The notes below the pieces were generated by a model. The model was not told where the DNA came from, did no database searches, and saw nothing but the letters and a program-made list of their open reading frames with translations. Positions 1-6,391 of a stretch of DNA of 17,506 nucleotides are shown piece after piece. Made by a program: the position numbers and the translations under genes. Source of the DNA: Anaerolineaceae bacterium UBA5224 (lineage in GTDB: Bacteria > Chloroflexota > Anaerolineae > Anaerolineales > Anaerolineaceae); NCBI GenBank assembly GCA_002409365.1, contig DHUW01000106.1, forward strand, positions 45,176-62,681, read 5' to 3'. Position 1 is the stretch's first letter. Every line of letters starts with the position of its first letter.

Positions 1-392
1 CTGGCAGGTCCCATGCCTTCCAAATCTTGTTCGAAGGCAGCCAATTGTTTTTGAATGATGCCGCGGTCCTGCAAATCGAGCCAGACAAAGCGTACACGCT
101 GCTTATCGTAGCCAATATAGTCCAGGAAGTCGTTGAATTCGTCCAGTTGACGGCGGGCTGCCATGTTGCCGGTCTTGAAATGGCATTGTTCAGGCAGACA
201 GCCGCTGATCATGACGCCATCCGCACCACCTTGTACAGCATTGAGCATATAAAGTGGATTGATCCGCCCGGTGCAGGGCGTTTTCGTAAGGTGAATGTTT
301 TCAGGAAGCTTAGTATCAACCCATTCCTGATCTGTCGGTGAGTAAAGGCACCAACGACACTGGAACAAAGCGATTTTTGGTTTATCAGGCAT
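1..392 (-). CDS. MvhD-like hydrogenase/Hdr iron-sulfur subunit (3' end beyond window)
   Basis: The frame starts at ATG 392-390 and is open to the window edge, giving 130 residues. I translated it from the raw minus strand. It matches the MvhD family (small [2Fe-2S] protein that passes electrons between a hydrogenase or other dehydrogenase and HdrA): FQCRWC (Cys12, Cys15), PCTGRI (Cys40), GCLPEQCHF (Cys65, Cys70), then GNMAARR and a helical tail. Family members usually have about 140 residues, so only a short C-terminus should be missing. The start overlaps the stop of the preceding HdrC-like gene by one base (TAATG), so translation is probably coupled. The first motif ends CLYSPTD, where MvhD proteins usually have CSYxGAD; the metal-binding cysteines are kept. 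It is the second MvhD unit in the operon, because the HdrA protein already carries one at its C-terminus. It is cytoplasmic, with no signal peptide. Confidence 0.85.
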   Translation of the reverse strand, partial: MPDKPKIALFQCRWCLYSPTDQEWVDTKLPENIHLTKTPCTGRINPLYMLNAVQGGADGVMISGCLPEQCHFKTGNMAARRQLDEFNDFLDYIGYDKQRVRFVWLDLQDRGIIQKQLAAFEQDLEGMGPA

Positions 393-976
393 TATGCAGC
401 CTCGCTTTCCAGCCAGCCCCATAGACTTCCAAGGATTTCGTTGTCATTAAAATCCTGGTTCAGTCTGATTGAGTCAGAGCGGCAGGCTGCTGTGCACATG
501 CCGCAAGCCATACACTTGCCCTGGTCCACAGAGGCGACGGTGATCATCCCACGGAAGGGTACTTTTTTCTCGACCAACTTGATCGCCTGATAGGGGCAAA
601 CGCTTTCACATAATCCGCAGGCAACACAGGTGGCTTCAACCACTTTGGCGGTTTGGTTGGGATTTTGGCGACCTTGTTCGAATGCCAGTTGTTTGACCGC
701 AGTGATCACAGCAGAAATGTGGATTTTTTGCGGGCAAGCTGGGTAACAAAGGTCACAGGCAGTGCAAAGCCAGGTGGTTTCATCAGTAAAGGCAGTCTCT
801 TCAAAGTTGAAGACTGTTTCGCGGATCAGGCGACGGGGGTTGTAATTTGGCTCCAGTTTTTCCTGGATCATACACTTGCTGGTGCAAGTACCGCAGGAGA
901 AGCACATCATCAGCTTTTCAGCACCAGGGATGGCTTTCACTTGTTCTGCGAAATTTGTGTTTACAGGCAAGTTCAT
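392..976 (-). CDS. HdrC-like protein with an extra C-terminal two-cluster ferredoxin domain
   Basis: This is a 194-residue cytoplasmic iron-sulfur protein. Residues 20-100 are HdrC-like: CFSCGTCTSKC (Cys25, 28, 31, 35) and CTACDLCYPAC (Cys71, 74, 77, 81), each the set for a [4Fe-4S] cluster. Residues 112-170 are a bacterial ferredoxin module with CVACGLCESVC (Cys117-127) and CMACGMCTAAC (Cys155-165), so four cubane clusters are predicted. After the last cluster comes DFNDNEILGSL, which resembles the short linker that follows the C-terminal ferredoxin of HdrA proteins before an MvhD domain. Here the MvhD domain is instead the next, separate gene. The start ATG overlaps the HdrA stop as ATGA, indicating translational coupling. 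Its likely role is relaying electrons between HdrA and another partner. No HdrB (CCG-domain) partner is visible, so a disulfide-reducing function is not supported. Confidence 0.85.
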   Translation of the reverse strand: MNLPVNTNFAEQVKAIPGAEKLMMCFSCGTCTSKCMIQEKLEPNYNPRRLIRETVFNFEETAFTDETTWLCTACDLCYPACPQKIHISAVITAVKQLAFEQGRQNPNQTAKVVEATCVACGLCESVCPYQAIKLVEKKVPFRGMITVASVDQGKCMACGMCTAACRSDSIRLNQDFNDNEILGSLWGWLESEAA

Positions 977-3510
977 AAGGACACCGCCTTGCTTTTCATT
1001 TCGTTGACGATGAAATCTACCTGGATCATGGCTTCTTCCACACCAGGGACCTCGTTTAACTTGGTCAGTTTCTTTACCATCTCTGGCTTCAATCGTTCGA
1101 TTTCAGCTTTTAATTCAATTTCGGGGATGGCATCGAGGGTGGCTTGCATCTCATTGATCACGCGGGCATATTTGTCGCCTTCAGCAGCACTGATCCACTC
1201 GGTGCGGAAGCGACCAGGGGAAATGCCAAGGCGGGCAAACATCTTTTCCAGGCGGGCAGCGCGTTTGGCACCAGCAACCTGACCGGTGATGTAATGGCAG
1301 TCCTGTGGGTGGCAGCCGGAGTACAAAATTGCTCCTGCACCCAGCCGGTATGCTTCATAGATCAGATCAGCATCCATACGAGCTGAGCACATCACACGCA
1401 AACCACGTTCGTTGGCGCTGTATTCAAAGTGACTGGTCCCTGCCAGATCAGCTCCACCGTAGGAACACCATTGGCAGCGGAATGCCAGAATTTTCTTTTC
1501 AGGCTCCACCGCCAGCAAGGTGCGGATCTGTGCAAGAACCTCTGCATCGGTGTAATGCAGCTGGGTGATCGCATCGTGCGGGCATTCGCCAACACATCCA
1601 CCGCAGCCGTGGCATTTTGCAGTAATAACTTCAGCTGAGATGCCCTTGGTGTAATCAATGGCGCCGTATGGACAGGTTTTTTCGCAAATACCACAAGCCT
1701 GACCCTTGCCGCTAACACAGCGGTCTGGCCAGACAACAGCGACTGTCGGCTCGATCTGCCAGGAATCAGAGTGCAGAATTCGCGAGGCACGTGAAGCAGC
1801 AGCTGAGCCTTGAGCAACGCTAGCGGGAATATCTTTGGGTCCCTGGCAGGCACCAGCAAAGAAGATGCCGTCGGTTGGGCTATCGATCGGGCGAAGTTTA
1901 GGATGATATTCCATAAACCATCCACCCGGAGACTGTGCCACATTCAGGACTGAACTCATATGGTCCTGATCAGGCTGTGGTACAGCTGCCTGGTTGAGCA
2001 TGACCATGTCATATTCGTGTTCGACTACACGACCGAGAGTGATGTCTTCTGATTTGATGAAAAGCTGGTGACTGTTCGGATCTTCGGTGATCTCTGCTGG
2101 ACGCCCCTGGATAAATTTGATGCCGGCTTCACGCGCGCGGTCATAAAATTCTTCATAACCCTTGGATGGGGTACGGATATCAATGTAGTAAACCGAAATA
2201 TCCATGTTCGGATTCATCTGTTTGAGCAAGAGCGCATTTTTGATAGCGTACATGCAGCAGAAATTAGAACAGTAGGGGTTATAGCGTTTGTCACGAGAGC
2301 CAACACAATTGATGATGGCTAACTTCTGGGGGCGCTGGTTGTCACTCGGGCGTATTACCATGCCATGTGTTGCACCAGCAGAATTATTCAGACGCTCCAT
2401 TTCCATGGCAGTAATTACGTTCGGGAAGCGTCCATAGCCATATTCGGTCATGGGAGTGGGGTCAAAGTGACCAAAGCCGGTTGCGACCACAATCGCGCCG
2501 ATATCTTCCTCGATGATTTTATCTTCCATGCTGAAGTCGATGGCTTCGAGCGCGCCGCAGGCGTCCACGCATTTGTAACAATGGATACAAGCATCCATGT
2601 CGATGTTGTAGACCAGGGGAACTGACTGGCTCATCGGAATGTAGGCTGCCTTGCGCGGTGCCAGGTTCATTTCAAAATAGTTTGGCACTTCCACAGGGCA
2701 AGCCTTGGCACAGGCGGCACAACCGTTACAACGATCAGCACGCACGTATTTTGCTTTTTCTCGCAGGGTGACTTTAAAATTGCCGACAAAGCCTTCGACT
2801 TTCTCGACTTCAGTATAAGCTTTTACTTCGATCAGGGGCTGACGCGCCGCGTCAACCATTTTTGGTGCGAGAATTCATATCGAGCAGTCCATTGTTGGAA
2901 AGGTCTTGTTCAGTTGCGCCATGACCCCTCCAATCGTTGGTTGTTTTTCTACGAGTACTACTGGTATCTTTTGTTCTGCCAGGTCGAGCGCAGCATTGAT
3001 GCCAGCCACACCGCCGCCAATTACCAGGGCTTTCTTGGTAACTGGAACACTGATCATATCCAAGGGCGTCAGGAAAGAGGCTTTGGCAACTGCTGCTGCA
3101 GTCAGGTCTTTAGCTTTTTCGAGTGCGCCCTCGGGGTCATGCCCATGAGCCCAGGTGCATTGCTCGCGGATGTTCGCCATTTCCATCAGGAAAGGGTTCA
3201 AACCTGCTTCAGCCACGCAGGCTCGGAAAGTGGGTTCGTGCATGCGCACTGAACAAGCGGAAACAACCACACGGTTAAGACCGTACTTTTTGATATCTTC
3301 CTTGATCAGGCGCTGACCGCTATCGGCACAGGCGTACATGGTCTCTGCGGCATGAACCACACCAGGCAGCTCGCCGGCGAAATCGACCACCTTATCACAA
3401 GGGATCACACCAGCGATATTACTGCCGCAGTGGCAAACATAGACACCGATGCGAGGTTCGTCATCTGGCATCGCGCCTACATACTTAGTCTCATTTACTT
3501 CTTCACTCAT
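973..3510 (-). CDS. hdrA: HdrA-MvhD fusion, predicted selenoprotein (in-frame TGA read as Sec)
   Basis: Read through the TGA at 2877-2875, this frame gives 845 residues of a flavin-containing HdrA subunit (FAD electron-transfer and bifurcation module) fused to MvhD. Domains in order: N-terminal cluster domain (CHCG at Cys26/28, Cys61, SACS at Cys86); Rossmann FAD motif GGGVAG at 165-170; TFPTMDCSI followed by Sec212 and ILAPKMVD; two-cluster ferredoxin (Cys261-271, Cys308-318); NCVGSRD and YCSNFCCMYA flavoprotein signatures (402-420); second ferredoxin (Cys598, 606, 609, 613 and Cys633-643); MvhD domain from about 673 (FRCQWCSYGGAD, GCHPQDCHY). HdrA proteins carry DCSxC at exactly the TGA position. 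The part after the TGA begins in mid-domain, and no Shine-Dalgarno precedes its first Met (2859), so separate re-initiation is unlikely. The first cluster of the second ferredoxin has Cx7C instead of CxxC. The start ATG overlaps the ferredoxin gene stop (ATGA). If the TGA is a true stop, the gene is broken into 211- and 628-residue pieces. Confidence 0.88.
2837..2857 (-). promoter_or_regulatory. Candidate bacterial SECIS stem-loop after the HdrA TGA
   Basis: On the minus strand GGTTGACGC pairs with GCGTCAGCC around a three-base GGC loop: 9 pairs, eight Watson-Crick and one T-G wobble. The stem begins 17 bases after the TGA, and the loop 26 bases after it, inside the usual range for SelB-binding bacterial SECIS elements, which lie in the coding region just 3' of the UGA. 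The loop carries guanines as expected, although GGC lacks the GU of the E. coli fdhF loop. Strength and position are seen directly; SelB binding is inferred. Confidence 0.75.
2875..2877 (-). other. In-frame TGA, predicted selenocysteine codon (Sec212 of HdrA)
   Basis: The minus strand reads GAC TGC TCG ATA TGA ATT CTC GCA, giving D-C-S-I-Sec-I-L-A. The frame stays open and homologous to HdrA on both sides with no base lost or gained. The residue replaced is the second cysteine of the HdrA DCSxC motif. Methanococcal HdrA proteins are known selenoproteins. A stem-loop at a suitable distance follows. Confidence 0.87.
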
Positions 3511-4022
3511 TTAGGTTCCGTAGCTTTAGTAGGGATATCCAGCGTCTCGGCGATCAGTTTCTTGCGCGAACGCTGGGCAGTTTGATCTGGAGTGGTCTTT
3601 TTGAGGGCTTCTTTCGGGCACCATTTGACGCATTGCGGACCATCAGGTTCATCTTTGCACTGGTCGCAAATTTCTGCCAATGTGGTAGCTGGGTTGATTG
3701 AAATTGCGCCAAAGTCACAAGCTTCAATACACCAGGCGCAGCCATCACATTTGGTGGCGTTAACATCAATAAGGCCGGTGAGTGGGTCCTGGGTTAGGGC
3801 ATCGCGCGGACAGACGATCACGCAAGGGGCGTTTTCGCAGGTTCGGCATGCGATGGCGGTGATGAGCACTTCGTCTACTCTCACGGTGCGGATGCGGCTG
3901 CGGTAGCTGTTATATTCACCTGTTTTCGTGTAACTGCACATATACTCACAGAGTTGGCAGCCCACACATAATTTGGGATCACATTCAATATAAGCGTATT
4001 TTGAAGTACTGGTATTTGCCAT
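3507..4022 (-). CDS. Four-cluster ferredoxin subunit of the AOR-Hdr complex
   Basis: This is a 171-residue DmsB/HycB/CooF-type iron-sulfur protein. Sixteen cysteines form four [4Fe-4S] sets: Cys19/22/25/29, Cys59/62/67/71, Cys92/95/98/102 and Cys119/122/131/135, in the usual nested order of this fold. It lies 10 bases after the AOR gene and overlaps hdrA by 4 bases, so it should carry electrons from the tungsten enzyme to the Hdr-like subunits. BamC, the small subunit of the BamBC class II benzoyl-CoA reductase, is a comparable AOR partner. I chose ATG 4022-4020 because GAGGAG precedes it by 4 bases. A longer reading from 4061 would run into the end of the AOR gene and has no such signal. The tail after residue 140 is rich in Lys, Thr and Pro and has no motif. 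It is cytoplasmic, with no leader. Confidence 0.85.
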   Translation of the reverse strand: MANTSTSKYAYIECDPKLCVGCQLCEYMCSYTKTGEYNSYRSRIRTVRVDEVLITAIACRTCENAPCVIVCPRDALTQDPLTGLIDVNATKCDGCAWCIEACDFGAISINPATTLAEICDQCKDEPDGPQCVKWCPKEALKKTTPDQTAQRSRKKLIAETLDIPTKATEPK

Positions 4023-4032
4023 AATTCTCCTC

Positions 4033-5919
4033 TTAGACTCCAATTTCCTCAGCGACATCATCCATGCCTAATTTGATCAGATATTCTTTTGGAATCATCC
4101 CTTCTTCTGTCCAGTTTTTAGCTTTATAGTAAAGCTGTTTCAGGTATTCAAGTTCCTCATCTGTGGTGACTACACCAGCACCAGGACCTTTGGTAAAGGC
4201 ATCGTGTTTCCAACGCCAGGGCAGATCGTCATCTTTTTGGGTCCAGCCCTCGCGAATATTAAAGGCTTTTTTAATATTTGTTGCGCGGATACCGATCAGG
4301 TCGACATCGTCATAACCGAAGTTCCAGCCAGTAGTGGCATTGATCAGTTGAGCAATGGCAGGCCAGGCGCCAGCGCGGTCGGCTTTGCCGGTGAAACTGC
4401 GTCGGATAAACTTGCAGAGCGGTAAAGTGTCGTAAACAGCGGCATATTCTTCTGATGCAGCAGCGACGTGACCACGGGTGGGGTCTACCGTCAAGCGATC
4501 AACTTCACCTTTCAGGTCAGGGTCATAAGCAGCAGACCGATTGTGGCAACCACCCCGTGTACCGGTTGCAAGACCTACAGCAAATGTTTTCGTAGAACGC
4601 GCATCATAACCAGCAGGCTCGAGACCCTTGATGTGCAGTGCCCATTTCCAGCTTTCGGTGCCTCGTTCTTCATCGATTTTTTTACTGGCGATTCGAACAC
4701 CTTCCGCCAGCAAATCGCCAATGCCTTCGCGGTCGCGGATCATTTCAGCCAGCTTGACAGCGGAATCACCATCACCAAATCTTAGGGAAAAACCTTCTGG
4801 ATGTGAATCGCAGACGAAGTCTTTATCAGTCAAGACACCCTTTTCATAACATTCCATGCAGTAACCAATAGTGACACCCATAGTGACTGTGTCCATACCA
4901 TCGTGATCTGCAATCGTGATCAACTTGATGGCAGTACGCATATCGTTGACCCCAAGGTTGGAACTGTTGGCAAACAAGCTTTCATATTCGATACCAGTCA
5001 TTGCTCCGGCGTATGGTCCAGTTTGGACGATCGACATCTGCTCGCAAGCAATCGGGCACTGGGCACAGGCAATCACCTTGACTTTGTGATGTTTATCCAG
5101 GTACTCACCGCTCACCAGTTCAGCGTCTTCGTAGACACCTTCCTGGAAGTTTCGGGTAGGTAAAACGCCGGACTTGTTTTGGGCAAGAAGACCTGTGGCA
5201 GTACCGTAAACCCGGTACTTCTCCGTGTCTTTGCCTTGGGCGGTTTTTGAGATGTCATAAGAAAGCTTGTTCAGGGTGGCAGGGTCAAAGACTTTGACGC
5301 CTTTCGTACCGCGAACAGAGACAGCTTTGAGTTTCTTGTTTCCCCAAAGCATGCCATGACCGGTGCGACCAAGTTGACGACCGTCATTAGTGACGTTGGC
5401 ATAACGCACAAGGTTCTCACCGCAAGGTCCAATCGTGCAGGAGCGAATTTGGTCATCCCCGAGTTTTTCGCGGATGGCCTCCTCGGTTTCAAAGGTGCCT
5501 TTGCCCAAGAGGTAGGTAGCATCATTGAACGATACACGATCATCATCGATGAACAATTGCGTCCAAGTGTCACAGCTATTGTGCAGCACCACACCGTCCC
5601 AACCTGCACGTTTAAGTGCAACTGAGAACCAGCTACCGGAGAGGCTGTCGCCGATCACACCGGTAAGTGGTGACTTGGATGCCAGCCCAAATTTGCCACC
5701 TACGGGTACCGGAGTGCCGGTAAAAATTCCGTTGGCGAAGCAGATCGGGTTACCGTCTGAGAGCGGGTCACAACCGGGAACAATGTTTTCCCACAACAGG
5801 CGGGAGGCCATTGAGACACCGCCGATATAGATTTTGTACCACTCTTCGGGTTTGGTCTCGACCCAATTCTTTTTGGTTTTTAGGTCGATATGTAGAATTT
5901 TTCCACTGTATCCGTACAT
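4033..5919 (-). CDS. Aldehyde ferredoxin oxidoreductase family tungsten enzyme
   Basis: This 628-residue cytoplasmic enzyme is of the normal length for the AOR family, which uses a tungsten bis-pyranopterin and one [4Fe-4S] cluster, typically to oxidise aldehydes to acids. Residues 1-210 are the pterin-binding AOR N-domain: GYSGKILHIDL, YIGG, GNPICFANGIFTGTPVP, SKSPLTGVIGDSLSG, IGPCGENLVRYANVTNDG, and GNKKLKAVSVRGTKG. The cluster ligands are CAQCPIAC (Cys285, Cys288, Cys292) plus Cys502 in LPLCKF, matching the C-x2-C-x3-C plus distant Cys pattern of Pyrococcus AOR. Conserved EYES (311-314) and GGCHNR (455-460) are also present. ATG 5919 is preceded by AGGAG at 5 bases; a GTG two codons upstream (5925) is less well placed. 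It is the first gene of the operon, followed by its ferredoxin subunit and Hdr-like genes, a layout like bamBC-bamDEF. The substrate cannot be told: the sequence looks closer to general AOR than to BamB from memory. Confidence 0.92.
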   Translation of the reverse strand: MYGYSGKILHIDLKTKKNWVETKPEEWYKIYIGGVSMASRLLWENIVPGCDPLSDGNPICFANGIFTGTPVPVGGKFGLASKSPLTGVIGDSLSGSWFSVALKRAGWDGVVLHNSCDTWTQLFIDDDRVSFNDATYLLGKGTFETEEAIREKLGDDQIRSCTIGPCGENLVRYANVTNDGRQLGRTGHGMLWGNKKLKAVSVRGTKGVKVFDPATLNKLSYDISKTAQGKDTEKYRVYGTATGLLAQNKSGVLPTRNFQEGVYEDAELVSGEYLDKHHKVKVIACAQCPIACEQMSIVQTGPYAGAMTGIEYESLFANSSNLGVNDMRTAIKLITIADHDGMDTVTMGVTIGYCMECYEKGVLTDKDFVCDSHPEGFSLRFGDGDSAVKLAEMIRDREGIGDLLAEGVRIASKKIDEERGTESWKWALHIKGLEPAGYDARSTKTFAVGLATGTRGGCHNRSAAYDPDLKGEVDRLTVDPTRGHVAAASEEYAAVYDTLPLCKFIRRSFTGKADRAGAWPAIAQLINATTGWNFGYDDVDLIGIRATNIKKAFNIREGWTQKDDDLPWRWKHDAFTKGPGAGVVTTDEELEYLKQLYYKAKNWTEEGMIPKEYLIKLGMDDVAEEIGV

Positions 5920-5946
5920 AATCACTCCTGTCTGGACATTAATTTA

Positions 5947-5992
5947 GGCGAGTCGGTATTGCTTACCTTAGAAAAGCAAAAACCGCTCCGCC
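5947..5992 (-). promoter_or_regulatory. Imperfect hairpin in the AOR leader
   Basis: On the minus strand GGCG-GAG-CGGT...GCTT pairs imperfectly with AAGC...ACCG-ACT-CGCC: GGCG/CGCC, CGGT/ACCG and GCTT/AAGC helices separated by small internal mismatches. It ends about 20 bases before the AOR Shine-Dalgarno, in what would be the 5' untranslated leader. Control of translation or of transcript stability is possible. I do not recognise a known riboswitch class; the molybdenum/tungsten-cofactor motif is larger than this. Confidence 0.4.
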
Positions 5993-6101
5993 TGGTGAAA
6001 ACGTAAAAAATATTCAATATCATTACATCCAAAAGTATAACTCAAGACTGAAAAACCAGCTGAGATTCGACCCGGAATTTATATATAAAAGTTAAGATAT
6101 T

Positions 6102-6130
6102 CTTATAATTTGACGTTTTTTCCTACTCAA
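6102..6130 (-). promoter_or_regulatory. Sigma-70-like promoter for the AOR-Hdr operon
   Basis: On the minus strand TTGAGT (6130-6125) and TATAAG (6107-6102) are separated by exactly 17 bases, close to the TTGACA/TATAAT consensus. It is the best match in the AT-rich region before the AOR gene and implies a leader of about 175 bases. A 13-base dyad, CTCAA-TCC-TTGAG (6126-6138), covers the -35 box and could be an operator. Confidence 0.5.
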
Positions 6131-6138
6131 TCCTTGAG
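6126..6138. promoter_or_regulatory. Short dyad over the -35 box, possible operator
   Basis: CTCAA and TTGAG are perfect inverted repeats around TCC. The placement over the predicted -35 element suggests a repressor site. The arms are only 5 bp, so chance is not excluded. Confidence 0.25.
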
Positions 6139-6226
6139 GGATATTGTGATTCTTAACCTACTAATCACACCAGTAATGTTAGCTGATTTATCTATTTTTT
6201 TTTATCTTTTATTTGGAATCGTATGC

Positions 6227-6259
6227 GTAGATCATGTTGCGTTCATCAACCTGATCTAC
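6227..6259. repeat. Strong imperfect inverted repeat (hairpin)
   Basis: GTAGATCA (6227-6234) pairs with TGATCTAC (6252-6259), and inside it GTTG (6236-6239) pairs with CAAC (6247-6250): 12 pairs with one mismatch around a 7-base loop. No T-run follows on either strand, so it is not a standard terminator. It could be a DNA-binding site upstream of the AOR promoter, a short structured RNA or a relic repeat. Confidence 0.5.
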
Positions 6260-6325
6260 AAGTTTGTCGAAATGTGTAAAAAGAAAAAGTGTAGGATCAT
6301 ATTGTGTCAGCAGATGCCATCTTGT

Positions 6326-6356
6326 AAATTAAAAGGGCGGGCTTGGAACCCGCCCC
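6326..6356 (-). terminator. Intrinsic terminator of the TPR-protease operon
   Basis: On the minus strand GGGCGGG pairs with CCCGCCC around a 7-base loop (stem 6335-6341 with 6349-6355), followed by TTTTAATTT. It lies about 36 bases after the protease gene stop and before the AOR promoter, so it separates the two transcription units. On the other strand the flank CCCCTACGAATT has no T-run, so termination is directional. Confidence 0.8.
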
Positions 6357-6391
6357 TACGAATTACTATTTCCCATCTAGAAGGTTTGGAT

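Larger units (their letters stand above)
5920..6391. other. AT-rich intergenic region between the protease gene and the AOR operon
   Basis: These 472 bases carry no convincing gene on either strand. They hold the terminator of the upstream operon (6326-6356), a hairpin (6227-6259), the predicted promoter and dyad (6102-6138), and the leader hairpin (5947-5992). Base composition is clearly more AT-rich than the flanking genes, with runs such as 6194-6204 (almost all T). Confidence 0.8.

Noticed and set aside
27..341. Plus-strand frame of 104 codons at the left edge
   Set aside because: It is antisense to the MvhD-like gene, whose cysteine motifs make the minus strand clearly the coding one.
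653..1282. Plus-strand frame of 209 codons
   Set aside because: Shadow of hdrA and the HdrC-like gene; no domain and no ribosome binding site.
2859..2877. HdrA as two separate genes (stop at 2875, restart at ATG 2859)
   Set aside because: No Shine-Dalgarno precedes the ATG, the second piece begins inside a conserved motif, and the frame is preserved through the TGA. Selenocysteine fits better.
4033..5919. Calling the AOR gene bamB (benzoyl-CoA reductase)
   Set aside because: The operon order is similar, but the N-terminal motifs fit general AOR as well or better, and no benzoate or beta-oxidation genes are in view.
5976..5988. Second sigma-54-like site before the AOR gene (GG-N10-GC ending in TTGCT)
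   Set aside because: The -12 half is good but the -24 half (CGGAGCG) matches poorly, and it lies inside the leader hairpin. Spacing alone is weak evidence.
6034..6039. TATACT as an alternative -10 box for the AOR operon
   Set aside because: No acceptable -35 lies 16-18 bases upstream; the 6102-6130 pair is better.
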